Positions 48,724 through 61,800 of a stretch of 64,000 nucleotides of DNA are shown piece after piece. The notes under the pieces are model-generated. The model was not told the DNA's origin, did not search any database, and was given only the letters and a program-made list of their open reading frames with translations. Origin of the DNA: Pseudorasbora parva (Eukaryota; Chordata; Actinopteri; Cypriniformes; Gobionidae); assembly GCF_024679245.1 (NCBI RefSeq), contig NC_090184.1, positions 5,994,547 to 6,058,546 on the forward strand, read 5' to 3'. Position 1 is the stretch's first letter, and each line of letters opens with the position of its first letter. The translations under genes were made by a program, and so were the position numbers.

Positions 48724-48990
48724 ATGTCACCAAAAAAGTGCGTTTTTGGTTGCCAGACCAAGACAGTCCTGCACAGATTCCCCAAAAACCCTGCGTTAAG
48801 GCAACAGTGGATGTAATTTGCTTTTCCGGATCAGCAACTGAGTTGCGCGAATGTTTATATCTGTTCGCTGCATTTCGGTGCCGACTGTTTCATAAACAAG
48901 GCCCAGCTCGACGCCAGATTTTCCGATCGCCTAATGCTGAATGATGGAGCAGTCCCAACGATAAAGGTCCCAACGTTAGAACCGCAGGCT
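48724..48990 (+). pseudogene. THAP-domain first exon, Kolobok-like copy 2 (one stop)
   Basis: Eighty-nine in-frame codons from MSPKKCVFGCQ to a gtgagt donor at 48991. The C2CH metal site is intact: C6-x3-C10-x36-C47-x2-H50. W29, LHRFP, ICSLHF and GAVPT match invariant THAP positions. The only defect is TAA at codon 31. THAP domains bind DNA and, in Kolobok and P-type transposases, recognise the element ends. The catalytic exons are deleted, so the segment cannot encode a transposase. Confidence 0.9.
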
Positions 48991-49464
48991 GTGAGTAAGA
49001 CTGCTTCAAATGTCTGTGTTTTTGCCAATGCTCATCAAGTAGCCCAAACATGATCACGTATAGCTAATTGATCAATGGAGCATGCGATGTGTAGTGGGTG
49101 TACATTTGTTTAGCTGGCCACTATATGTGTAACTTTATGTTTGTGTATTGTAAAAGCACTCCAAACAACAATACACAAAGAGGGGGGAAATATGTTGAAC
49201 TAAATAAGCACGCTTCTTCATTCAAATGCGCTACTATTCCGTGTCTTTCTATGTAAACACTAACTTAGCCTGCCGTGCAAAACCAGTCCGCTTACTGTCT
49301 ACACAAACCACGCGTAAACACACACACACACACGTGCACAACTGCACTTCCCACATGTACACCTTCAAAGACAAAAATACGACGATATAATTCAAGTATA
49401 AATATGTAAATAACACAAGCCGCTAAGCATATTATATAGTTAGTGTATAACTTGTACCACATAG

Positions 49465-49567
49465 AGACGTCCTGCTCTAGTCGTTTTTGCTGCTGCTCCT
49501 GTTCAACTGCAGCCTCTGGGTCTGATTCCGGATCATAGATGTATGGCTGTATCTGATTAAAAGCCAT
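49465..49567 (-). pseudogene. P2X7-tail-like first exon, Kolobok-like copy 2
   Basis: Reverse frame MAFNQIQPYIYDPESDPEAA then EQEQQQKRLEQDVS, nearly identical to copy 1. The donor is changed to ctatgt here, so splicing as in copy 1 would fail. Assignment as for copy 1. Confidence 0.5.
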
Positions 49568-50336
49568 ATTTTTATTTTGAATAAAGTTTTTCCCGCTGAT
49601 AGGGATGACACAGCTTTACGACGCAACCAACACAACAGCGGCGCGCACACGTCATTATTTAGCTCCGCTCACACGATACGCCCCCACCCGCTCAGCTTTT
49701 TCCGGAAAGACTCGGAACAGCGCATCTTTCTTATATAATTATAAAAAAAATAAAGACTTTTCGGAGATATGCAGGATGCAATGCTACTCTATAGGTACTC
49801 AAGATTGACATGACACTGACTGAAACTGAGTGTTTCACCCCCCCTTTAAATGTTAGGTCAGTTGTGAAGTTAAATAAAGTGTGCACCGTGTCAGTGGGAG
49901 ATTTACGGCTCATATTATCCCTCATGCAGATGCAGATGCAGCGTTTGACTGAACCTCTTCTACTTCTGCTGCATGAGATGAGAACACATCTTTATAATTT
50001 TCTGGGTCTTAAAAGAGTCTGCGTTTGTGATATATTTCCTTATTTCATGCAAAACGCTCGCTCTGTCTGGATGCGTTTAAAGCTGCTCTAAGTTTGCGTT
50101 TTTGTCACCCATCACACATGCGCACTTCAATAAGCCGACAGAACGCAGGTTAATGCGTTTACATGCAGCGCGAAATCGAGATAAGAGGCAAAAAACTACA
50201 TGTCCCGACCGGTTTATGCTTACGCCGTTTATGACATTACACCGATAAAAGAAAACGGGTTACCACATTTACATGACCATGTTCAATTTCGGCTTATTAG
50301 GAATAATCGGCTTAAGAACATGCATGTAAACGCACC

Positions 50337-53063
50337 CAGTGAAGTCATAAAGTTATATCTGATCGGGGTATCTTGTTTTAAAGAAATAAATAGTTTTTTA
50401 GGACCATCAGTAGGCTATTTTATTAGAATTATTTTGTAGCATTGTGAGATTCTGTTTCCTTTGACACTTTTGCATGCATATTTTTCTAGTGTTATCTTCT
50501 AGTGTTGTCAGTTATGTATATTGATGTTTTATGTTACATCTTGTGTTAGATTGTTTATTGATTATTTTTTCTTTAGTGTAACTCTTACGATGGTGTTTTG
50601 TATTTGTGTGTATGACGTGCACCTTCTATATATTTATATTTACCTTGGCTCGTGGAAAAGCTACTTATGATGAGCTTTTATCCATCACGGGGCTTTCTCT
50701 TTACCACCTGTGTGTTTTGGTGGTTGTCAGTGTATTATAAAGGTAGAAAATAGATATTTTACAACATTGACTCTTTCGAACTTAGTATGCATCCATATCA
50801 AGTGTTAGAAATCTCATGTTTAGCTTTAAACAAAACGGCATTCTTTTAGCCATCGCTACGTCTCGCCTCCAGTGGAATCCTTAAAACACATCGTCTTTGT
50901 TTTCTGCTGAGCCGAAACACATTTAATCAGCCATAAGCCAAGATACCATGAAAGACAAGATTCCATTAGTGCATGAATAGCTCAGCGTTTCTTGATTCTT
51001 TCTTGTTGTTTTCCCAGTGTTCATGGGGGAAAAGTATTTATAATGTGATCCTTCTGAAAAGCTGTTGAAACTCTAATGGCTTCAGACAGATGTCGGATGT
51101 CTTAATGTGATAACTCATTTCTAAACCAGGTGAGTGCGTGCCTCTCGCTTTGAGTGTGTGTTTTGTCTGCGCTAACAGAAGTCAGCAGCAGTTTTGAATT
51201 GCGCGAGTAGCACTCCATTATATCTTCTGGGCGATATGCATTAGGGGGAGGTTGTTTTGACTTGGTTCATTGAAGTCTTTGTTGACCAAGACAAGATGGA
51301 ATTTTTTTCCTCTGATATGTCTCATGGAGAGATATCTTGGTAAAAGTGACGCTTGTCTTAGCAAATACCACTAACTATTGCTCATGTATAAGGGTTTATT
51401 CAAATCAAAACAGTACGTTTTCAGCTTGGTTGCTTAACTTGTCCTGCAGTGTTTGTGCTACACACTTGGATGATACCTCAAATCATACAACTTCTTGAGG
51501 AGAGATGTGTGTTGGTACTTCTCTATGGATGTTTTCACACTTGATCTTTTTCTTTCCTTTGGTCTGAGCGTGGATCATTTGAATTTTGGCCCATATGTGA
51601 ATGCTCCAAATGATCTCAGACCTCTTTAAAGCGAACCAAACCGAGAACCATCTTGGAAGGTGGTCGGAGTACGGGTAGCTTTTAGCTGATGGTACGGTTC
51701 GTTAAAAATGTCCATTGTGAACACAAATCAGTCCGGGCTCACTTGATTTTTCCATTCGCAAATTCCTATGTGTTTCGGTCATCAGATGCCTTCGTACAAA
51801 TCGGCTGTTCGTCATGGATGCTGCCTCTGGCAGATCTCTACAAAGTATTCATTCACAATGTACACTTGTGTATTGTCATTTCAACCACTTCCAAACTGTT
51901 TTAGCGAGATGTGGCTGCATGCCTTGCCCGTTTAAAAGGTTTGATGTATGGTTTTACAAGTGCATGCACAGAAAGCCAGCTGTCACAGTGGCCCGTGTAC
52001 TAAACCAAATTCTCTTTAGTGTCAAAAATACACAAGGTTCACATAAACGGGTGGTTTTCTCTTAAGTGAATGTAAACATCTGGGAAAGAAATTGAGTATG
52101 TGTGTTACTGTAGTTCTTAAAGTGACAGTATCCTAATATAAGAATCAGTAGAATCAAATAAATGTTGGAAAGAATTGATTTTTCCATTTCTGGCTTGTAT
52201 GCTGCTTTTAGGTATAACTACTGTACCTGGAAAATTAAAAGCAGTTTCCATAAGACCTGGCTCTGTGGTGGCTCTCTAGCATGTGGAAAGGCAAACCGGT
52301 TCTTAGAAAGCTCGTCAGTCCAACCAACTCTGAACCAGGTTCATGCTCATTTTAAAATCTTCCCGGTCTACTGATATGTGTAATGATATCCACTTCAAAC
52401 AGAACAATGATAACTTTCATTAATTCTACAGTAAGTAAATCTACTTCACAAGCTAAATTCTCTCTGAGAACAATGCCATAGAATTATACAGAGATACCGC
52501 AAAGATGGAAATTCAATCAAACATTTCTAAAGATGGCTAGATGCTGTTTCCCTAGTGCATAACATTTTTATGATGACAGAATGTTTTTTTTCTTTCTTTT
52601 TCCCTTTATGATTTGCACCTTCCAAATAATAAAATGGGTGGAACAATCCCCTAAACCTACGGAAAAGAAGGAACCTGGCCCATAGCTAGATACCAAAATG
52701 CCATAGAGACTTGTGGGTGGGCTCCTTTGACTTGGGCCAGTAAGTAACCACCCTAGCAAACACCCTAAACACCCTTGCATTGTCAAATACCAGCAGAGAT
52801 CCCATACGGTGTGTTTACAGTCTCCTGTGCTGCTTAAAAGAGACATAGGGCTGGTCAAAAGTGGCTACCAGCTTCTAATTCTGATTTCTACAAATAGAAA
52901 AACTATAAGAAAGGCTTTCTCAGGCATGACACAGCACCCAGCATTACACCCTAGCACAGTGAACTTGTTAAACTCCTGTGCAGACGTACTGTCACGCTGT
53001 CCAGGAGCATGGGGTTGCTGCAGCGGTCATCCCGTCCAGACTCTGGTTTGGCTTGCGGAGCTG
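50337..53063. other. intron 6, largely unrecognised
   Basis: No transposon ends or supported genes. At 51535-51620 a stretch (tgtgaatgctccaaatgatc, gaaccaaaccgagaacc) resembles a common fish repeat with inverted ends (compare aactacaagtgtgaacacac at 44421), but I cannot bound it. Confidence 0.4.
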
Positions 53064-53064
53064 C

Positions 53065-53095
<31 letters not shown>

Positions 53096-53104
53096 TGTGT
53101 GCGT
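53064..53104. repeat. (TG)n with CG interruptions
   Basis: About 20 units, imperfect. Confidence 0.9.
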
Positions 53105-53230
53105 GCGACTGTTGCAAACAGCCGACTGCGTCTTCGTCCAACTGTTATTTCTGCCGTTCTCTGTCAAGCGGCCACCACACCCGCAGCCAGACTAGACGGG
53201 TGTTAAATTATACAGCCGACCAGCGAGGTG

Positions 53231-53680
<450 letters not shown>

Positions 53681-54865
53681 TGTGTGTGGGTGTGTGCACG
53701 TGTGTGCAGTTATGCAGATGTTCTTTGAAACATCGAGAGAGGTTTTAGACAGGACGGGCGCATGAGTGTGTTAGGTTGTGCCGAATCAGACGGGCCGTCC
53801 TCTAGCCAGTCTGAACCGTTAGTCTAGATTACAGTGAGTGTTTTTAGATTGCTTACTTCCAAGAACACAACCTGTAAACCGTCATTATAGATGAGCAGGC
53901 AGGAAACTGCGTTCAGGGGACAAAAGGTGCAAATTCACGTAACATGATCAGGTTGTTATTTCACTAATATTGTGTGTGTAGACATGCTTATGCTTGTTAA
54001 TGTTTATGTGAAGGTTCCAAAATGGAGGGAGTCAGTCCCCAAAATGGAAATTCACCAAGATTTTTAGTTTTTTACCTTAATCACATAAATGATTCCTGTA
54101 AAAAATTAAATAAAATACCACATCTACCAATGACGTGTCATTTGAGGAAATGTACAGATGATAAAACCGGCCTTTAAACTGTTTTGTTCGAAGCATAAAC
54201 AAATCATGTGAATTTGTTTTTAATAATTTTATTTTGGGTGGCTTATTTTGAGGAATGTTCCTCACTTTATGCATCCTAAATAAACTATTTGTGCTAAGTT
54301 TTCCAAGGACTTAGAGAGTGCAAATTTGGGACCGGTTTTGTAGTAGAACATTGTATGGCTTTGTGAATCGCTCGTTATGCTTACATCATCAACACTGATG
54401 TCCTTATGGTCCAACATAATCAGGGTTTCCACTCGTCCTGGAAAACCTGGGAAATCGATGACAAATTTTCCAGGACTGAAAAACAAAAAATGTCACATTT
54501 CCTGGAAAAACGTGTGGTTGTCCTGAAAAAAAAAAAAATTAATAAAAATGTTTGTCACTGTCCAAAAACAATTCCCTTTGGTTGCAGAAAGTGCGATATT
54601 CAGGAATGCTTTCAGGAGTTTTGACACGTGTGAGTAGTTGATATTCCCTTGATTTTAAAACTGGTAAAGAGAACAATTAGTCATGATGTATGCATCATTA
54701 AGACCTCATATTAAAAACTGATTTTATAGTTAAGTCATGGCAATAAAATAAGGAAGGTTGTTTCTGCCATTGAATAAAAAATGGGTAATTGCACCTTTAA
54801 TCTCACATATCAAGTCATGTTTATAGGGCATTTCAGAATGTTTGTACACAATGGGCACCAGGATA
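53681..54865. other. intron 6 unique sequence
   Basis: Near 54415-54525 is gtcctggaaaacctgggaaa, a common fish repeat motif that reappears at 56114 (aaaagtcctggaaaatgac). The pair may be two arms of one older repeat that hosts the THAP element. Nothing else recognised. Confidence 0.4.
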
Positions 54866-55777
54866 CTTCCGGGCGGCAGAACGCGAGCGGCGATCAGCCG
54901 GCTACTGTAAACAGTAACATAGTTAAGAACATTGTTGTTGATTAAAGTTAAACTATGACGAAAACGTGTTGTGTTTGGGGTTACGCCGTCAGATATACAC
55001 CAAAAGGTGTAGGATTGTATCGATTTCCTTCAGAAAAAAGTAAATATAATATAAGTGAGTGGACGTTGTCAAAAGTGGCGCTAACAGAGAAGTATTCTCA
55101 AAACGGTCCATCGACAAAATCATAGCAGAGCATAATTATCTTCAGCTGGGGAAATTAGAGACTAATATTAGTAAACTTTAGATCTCTTTAAAAGATCGAA
55201 CTCATTGCCAGTCACTGCCCGAAGTAAAAGTAGGAAGAGACCGAACTTCTAGTGTCATGTAGGCTACTGATCGAATGTCAATGGAAGAAATAGGAAAAGC
55301 AAAACAGTTGTCGGCTGATGGATGATTGATGCGTGAACCACACTGGCTTCATCATCACCGCGAGTTTAGTTTGAGTGAATGCCTAACGTTAGCGGAGGAG
55401 CGCTAGTCTACAGAACGCTATCCTTTTGACCGTCAGAAGCTCACGTCTGTGCCATCTGATCCAACTCAGAGCAACAGAAAACGATCATAGCCTTTTTTAG
55501 TTAGATAACAGGGAAATAGACCATCTACGATAGCCTAACATATTGTAAGTCAAACAGCAACAGTCACTAAAATAACTACTCAATGTAGGCTGAGGCTCAT
55601 TTAAAAATGATGGAATTAGACTAGCGCTACATCTACTGGAGCAAGGTTAGGCATTTCATATATTGCTATCTCCTGAATTAGTCAATCAGTCCCTCAATAA
55701 TCATGTTAACTATGTCTGAATCCCAAGCAATTTACTAGCGTTGTCATAGGAACGCTTCGGCTTTTGCCACCCGGAAG
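54866..55777 (+). mobile_element. THAP-bearing DNA transposon remnant
   Basis: Ends cttccgggcggcagaac and the inverse of cttccgggtggcaaaagc suggest about 17-bp inverted repeats. No clean target duplication seen. It holds a THAP-like exon on + near its left end. Class (P-type or Kolobok) cannot be fixed from this copy. Confidence 0.55.
54955..55125 (+). pseudogene. THAP-domain N-terminal exon, degenerate
   Basis: Starts MTKTCCVWGYAVRYTPKGVG then LYRFPSEKSKYNISEWT. The pattern Cys-Val-x-Gly, R-Y-T-P-K-G-V-G-L-Y-R-F-P and a Trp fit a THAP N-terminus, but the second zinc Cys is Tyr. The frame ends at a TAG at 55123 before the Cys-x2-His half. It differs from the Kolobok-like THAP exons, so it is a separate family. 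Confidence 0.75.
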
Positions 55778-56999
55778 ATCGTTTATTACTGTTGTGACGT
55801 CATGGTGAATTGTCCTATACGACACTAACGACACGAAACTTAAAATTGTTATAAAGTCCAGTTCTACGGGAAAAAGTCTGCTTTTTTATTGCTAGCTTAT
55901 ATCTTAAAATTCTGCCTTAAGAAAAAAGTCAGAATAGTGACAGAGAAGTTAGAAAAAAGTTGCAATTACCTTTTTTATTTTTTATTTTGTGGCGTAAACA
56001 AGCTTCCATATTCATAATGTGTGATTAAGAGCTCATAAAAACTTAAAAGCAAAGACTTAGAGAGCAATATATTATTTTAGTTATATATTACTGTAGTAAA
56101 ATTGAAAATGGCCCAGAAAAGTCCTGGAAAATGACAACAAAAAAAACAATGGGTAATGCATGATTACCTTATAAAGCATCCATCTGGCCAAATCCAACTT
56201 ATATTTGTTTACCTTTTTTGTTTTTTATTATTCTTACTGAGTATTTATTTTGTGTATGTGAATTAAATTGTCATATATTTAGTTAGTTGGGCTGTCACAA
56301 TAACATTAATTTCCGCTTGAGTGTTTCAAGCTCCGTCGGGTTTTTGGTTCTGTCAGTAATGTGCTCGTCTCTCACACAGGTGTAAAAATAAGTGTAAATA
56401 CTTCTATCAAGAGGATCAATCCTCACATAAAAATATTGATACCAACTGTCATAACTGGTCATTTTCTTCCCACTTGTGAAAATGAATGTGCAAAATAAAC
56501 TTGAATGAACTGAAAACTCTCATAGAGTGAGAGAGCTGATGGAAACATCACTATATACACACTGTGTGCACTATTAAAGGCACAGCTCAATGTGACATTT
56601 ATTTGAATGGGTTTATGTGAAGATTGTTTTAAGTTCACTTAAATTTAAAGTTTGAATATTTTAAACCTATTAAAAACGAAAAATTATGGCATTCAATTAT
56701 AATATAATACTGAAGAATTGCTCATTTCATATTCAGAAATTGTAGAAGAAGAAAAAATCTATTTAATAGAGACATCAGTATCAGTATTGGTGATGCTGGC
56801 CTTCATTCATAGTAATAACAAAAAGTGGAATTAAACTAATATTAAAAATATAACCTCTTTGTATTGTTTCTACATTAATTTGGATACTTGTGGAAAAATA
56901 ATAAATATACATGTATAATATAAAATACATTTTTTAATGTTTAGGTGTGATTGATTATTTGCAAAAAAAAATACAGATTTTTTTATTTATTTTTTATTA
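55778..56999. other. intron 6 unique sequence
   Basis: AT-rich intronic DNA; nothing recognised beyond the possible repeat arm at 56097-56140. Confidence 0.4.
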
Positions 57000-57225
57000 A
57001 ATAATAATGCCGTCAATACTATTTATGTATGTATGTACTGTACTGTGTATATTTATTATGCATATTAAAAATACGCATACATGCATGTATATATTTAAAA
57101 AAATGAAATATGTCTTGTATATTCACGAGTGTGTATGTATACATAATAATTATATCACAGTACACGCATATATAATGTAGACACAAACTTTTATTTTGGA
57201 CGTCATTTATCAATTTGACAGCAAT
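57000..57225. repeat. hAT-type MITE, degenerate second copy
   Basis: The right end acaaacttttattttggacg then tttgacagcaat, plus interior tatgtatgtactgtactgtg, match the family at 19122-21183. The left end is eroded. Confidence 0.65.
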
Positions 57226-57841
57226 ATTTATGTACTAAATACATTTTTTTTTTTTTTATCTTCAATTGGCCAAACTAATCACTCTTAATTACTGTAAGAG
57301 TTAAATCTTTTGTAAAGTAATCATAAATGACTGGAAAGAATAATAAAAAGATGTTGAATGACAGGACATTTATCCATCGGGTACCTTTAATCTAATAATG
57401 ATATATTTGAAGTATATATTTTGAGTGTTGTTGTTGTTTTTTTTATATGTTATTATTCTTTAAAGTTTTGGTGTCTCCACCTCTGGGTAGCTGTTTATAT
57501 ATATTTAAGTTTGGCTTTGTTGTCAAAGAATGCATAGATATTTTTGACTTTGTTGTTTTTTGTATGAAAATGGTCATAATCTCTATGAGAGTCTTATTTT
57601 AGACAGATTTAGCCATTCTAAGGTAGTATTATGTTGTATAATGTATAATCCAGTTGTCACACTTCACGTTTCTGTCAAGAAGAGAGATAGAAGAGAGAAA
57701 TCATTGGGCCAAGGTGGTGTTTTATAAATAGAGAGTAAGCGTGGGTTGCGGGGCTGGGTCCATGACGTCGCTACAGTGATATTGTGCCGCTCCCTTCTTT
57801 ACTTCCTGTGGGAAACAATTTAGGGCTTGTCTTAACAGAGC
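57226..57841. other. intron 6 unique sequence
   Basis: AT-rich; nothing recognised. Confidence 0.4.
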
Positions 57842-58108
<267 letters not shown>

Positions 58109-59262
58109 ATTCTACTTTCACCTTCTGTAGCTCATTACTTTCTTAACTAATGTTACTGATCACATCTTACAGAGCTAGAACTTGCAAAGCTTTGGATACA
58201 AGTCCAAATTTGAATCTACTAGGTCTTTTAAACATTTTAATACCAAGGACCACTAAATACCATGATCCCCTTGCAAGCGAACTCCTTCCTAAAACAAAAG
58301 GCAGCTATATTTGTTAATAGGTTTTCATAGATGAGATTAAAAAAGAAAAAGAAAAAAAATATTTTTTGTTTGGAGCTGGCTTTTATGTTGTTACTTTCAG
58401 AAGCAAAATGATTTATTCTTTTTTTTTATTGAGACCTTTCTATGCACTAATGATGTAATAAGTAATTTGGATAAAACTTGTTACTAAGCAGCTTTTACAG
58501 AGAATTTTTTCATATAAACCTCTTTTGTGGAAACAAATCAAAATATGTATCAAAGATGATGAAACCTATTAATTATGATGCAATAAAACACTTTTCACAG
58601 AACTATATTCAGATTTATTTTTACTGTCAATAGAATAAAATAATCAGTATTAATTTCATGATTTCTAATCTGAATGAAAATGAACCCTTCTGAACTGAAT
58701 GTTGACATTATACTTTAAAATGCCACTATTATGGATTGTAACAGTTCCAAGTGAATGAAAACATCCTGCAAAGTTTTAAATCTGAAAGTGCAGCGCATAT
58801 AAAGTTAAATCTTTGTAGCGTCAAGAAACATTAGCATATTTCTGTCCACTTATTGAGTATGCAGACAGCAGGGAAACCTTGAACCCCCTCAAACACTGCA
58901 GCTGATTCCTGTGGATACTGGATAGCATTACATGTCGAGAAGACGCTGTGCTTTACAATCTGCTTATTGTGTTTCATATTGTGTAGGTATCTGGATAACC
59001 GGCTAACTCACATTATCACTGTCTCACTGAAACACTTCTGCTCATCAGCTGTGGGCCACTATTACCTAAAACTGTGTCTATTAATGCAGATCGTCTGTTG
59101 TTCTTACTACTTTGAGCAAAGATAAAGGTTACATCAGTCATTCCTGTTAGTGCTGGGCTAACGTATGCTCTATTGATACAGCTCCCGTAGGTGCACCGCA
59201 ATAAATAAATAAAATAAAACACAGACACACACAGGTTCCGTTGATGGACATGCTCTTGTTAA
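58109..59262. other. intron 6 unique sequence
   Basis: AT-rich intronic DNA; nothing recognised. Confidence 0.4.
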
Positions 59263-59702
59263 AGCTACACTGTGTGATATTTTCCCCCATCTAGCGGTGA
59301 AAAGTTTATGACCATCCAGTTCCTCTCAATTCTGATTTCATTTTAACTCCTACGGTGGCCGATTTAGTCCAATATTAACATGGCAATCCCTCTCTTCACA
59401 TTCGACACGGTGCCATCCATAGATATGTATACGTATATATATTTATGGTGCCATCGAGTGTTAAAACGCGAAAGACCAAAGCTTGAATTTATGGGTATGT
59501 CCCTCTTTGGCTAATGTACTTTCAAGATGGAGGAGCAACATGGCGACCGGCATTCGAACCCCTCACCCGTATGTATTTTCAATGGTATATTATAAACTTA
59601 CGAGAATACTTTATTACGTGAAAGAAGTAAATGTACATTAATGAGCACATATATTTTAGTGTTTTAGCTAAGAATAAACTAAAAAAGTTACACAGTGTAG
59701 CT
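59263..59702. mobile_element. TTAA-flanked MITE, 440 bp
   Basis: Ends agctacactgtgtgatatt and the inverse (aaaaagttacacagtgtagct), with TTAA at 59259-59262 and 59703-59706. Non-coding. TTAA use suggests Kolobok or piggyBac mobilisation. Confidence 0.88.
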
Positions 59703-59789
59703 TTAATGCTGATGGTGAGGAAATCTAATTGAAACATCCCATAATGTAGCTCAAACTGAGTCGCATCACTGAGAGACTTCCTGCTCAAG

Positions 59790-60190
59790 GTTCAGGCTCA
59801 GTTACTAGCTCTTGCAATGTTTCATAATCGATTAAGACTTGCTCTGGGTTTGGTGTAAAATCGACGTTATTGTTACTTTCTTTATAGTGTGTACATCGCT
59901 GAGCTTTAGGAAGCCTCCGGACCGAGCTGGAGTTCAGTTATGGTGATGGCCGCTGTATGCGGTAGACCAATCACAACAGACTTGGCCATCTGGCCAATCA
60001 GAGCAGGCTGGCTGAAAGGAGGGATTGAGAGAGATTCATCCGACGAATCACTTGAGAATCATTGAACATTGCAGTAATGAGCAATGTATGTTATGAGAAA
60101 ATGAAAGTGTTTTTTGACCTTTCACGCATGTAAACCTGCTGTAGAAGACCTTCTAAACTAAATTAGGAAACTTTAAAATAGCACAATAAA
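59790..60190. repeat. probable dispersed repeat (ACCAATCACAACA motif)
   Basis: gaccaatcacaacagacttg and catctggccaatcagagcag resemble a frequent fish interspersed repeat. Ends not definable here. Confidence 0.35.
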
Positions 60191-61740
60191 GGGCAATTTA
60201 AGAACTTGTTTTTTATTAAATATTAGTGCTTGTCATACAAAAAAGGGAAAAAGTATAACCATGATTAATTTCTTCAGTTTTGTCCATTTCCACTTCTGAG
60301 CTAATCAAATCTCTATGTATAAAATCCATTATTTCCTGAATATTATTTCATTAAATGTAAATTTTGCTTTCTTCCAGCTATGTATTGTTTTATTGTTATT
60401 AAGAATATTTTTTCTGTTTTATTCAAGTAGGCTTTCCACCAAGAAGGATACATATAAAGTTAACTTTTGTATTCTAGCATCCACACCATAATATCATGCT
60501 GTTTCTTTTAAGCAAATGCTGTAATTTTGTCGTCTGCTACTTTAAACGTTCAAGCTCTTTAAAGCAGGATGGATTCTGATTGGCTGTCTTTCTCTCTGCT
60601 GCTTTCGTTATATATATATCTTGGTGTGAACAGGCCTTTAGTAATGAATTAACATCCTCTGTAAGTGTCACCCATTCAATTTGCAATGTTTGCCATTAGT
60701 TTAATCAGAGGCCACTATACTCCGGATCGCATCTTCTCCCACTTATTGCCAGTAGCATCTTTCATGCATCGCGCACAGTCGACTGCAGATGACCTACAGA
60801 TTCACCTAACAGAGTTTCTTCACCTAAATCCCCCAAATAATGCACATAAGAACATACATTTATAGCTCCTTGACCTTAAAACTGTCCTCCTACTGCGAAG
60901 CTCGTAGCTTTTTCAGTAGTTACAAAGAACAAAACGGTGTGGGTCATGCGTTTGTACTGTTCCTCGCGCTCCCAGGCGATGTGAAGTCGAAACGCAGTCA
61001 GGCCTCAAACCAAAGCGGCCGACTCTGTTGCTAAGTTACAGTTTAGAGTTTTCCTATTTTTAGTTTCCTGAGACCAGGCTTCTCACCCAGAGATTATATT
61101 TTCATTTGCAATAGAAACAATACAAGAATCCAAATGAAAAGCCTCCGTGCCTTTTGTGTGACTGTAATTAAGTGATCCTGTTAAAATGGGCTAATGCTAC
61201 ATCAACAAACTCCTTACATTATTAAACGATTGTCTGAACAAAAACACTGTGGTTTCGTGACACACGTTCTGTTCGCAGTGTTCAACACACTATTGATTTT
61301 CTCTCCATGTACACTATGAAGCACTATGTAATATTTCAGTTAAAGTAAGTTTAACACCTGAAGGAATGCACGGATATTTTCGACAAATATTTTTAGGATG
61401 ATGTGAACTCCGGTTAAATCAGTGGCCTAGAAACAAGTTTTTTTTTTTTTTGCAGTCATTGGCCACTTATACCCCCTCATAATTATAATGGTGACTAAAG
61501 GTTAATGTGGGTGAGGGGTATGAACATAAAATGATTGATTTATTAGTGCAAACAGCCCCATTGTAAATGTACTTTTAAATAATATACAGCTCAATTTTAT
61601 TATTTACCATATTTCCAGAAAATAAGTTGCATTTTATTAATAGATTCAGAAATAATGAAAAATACTGTTAAATAAAACAATGTGTTAACTAACTCTAACA
61701 CTCTTCACACATGTATCAAAAAAATAGTGTCATTAACTTT
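60191..61740. other. intron 6 unique sequence
   Basis: No supported gene or transposon; short frames at 60665-61034 lack any recognisable domain. Confidence 0.4.
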
Positions 61741-61800
61741 TTTGCTCACCAGCTACTGTGATTAGTGTTTTTCCAAAGTTACTAGCCACTCAGCATTTTC
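61741..61800. repeat. TTGCTCACCAGC repeat fragment
   Basis: tttgctcaccagctactgtg and ttttccaaagttactagcca match 28138-28185 (ttgctcaccagccactgtgg). Confidence 0.6.

Larger units (their letters stand above)
48375..49845. mobile_element. Kolobok-like DNA transposon, copy 2 (1471 bp)
   Basis: Same ends as copy 1 (AGGGGGGGTGAAA and inverse), TTAA at 48371-48374 and 49846-49849. The internal sequence is collinear and very similar to copy 1, with small differences such as a longer GA run (48627-48652) and a 15-bp duplication near 48961. It retains the same two inward-pointing first exons. Confidence 0.87.
48173..50336. repeat. GTGCGTTTACATG MITE B, hosting Kolobok-like copy 2
   Basis: Left end tgtgcgtttacatgcacacc, right end catgcatgtaaacgcaccc. 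Additional internal tttacatg units occur. The Kolobok-like element at 48375-49845 splits it. Confidence 0.75.

Noticed and set aside
60665..61034. Two adjacent + frames of about 65 codons
   Set aside because: No domain, no compelling initiation context, composition of ordinary intron.
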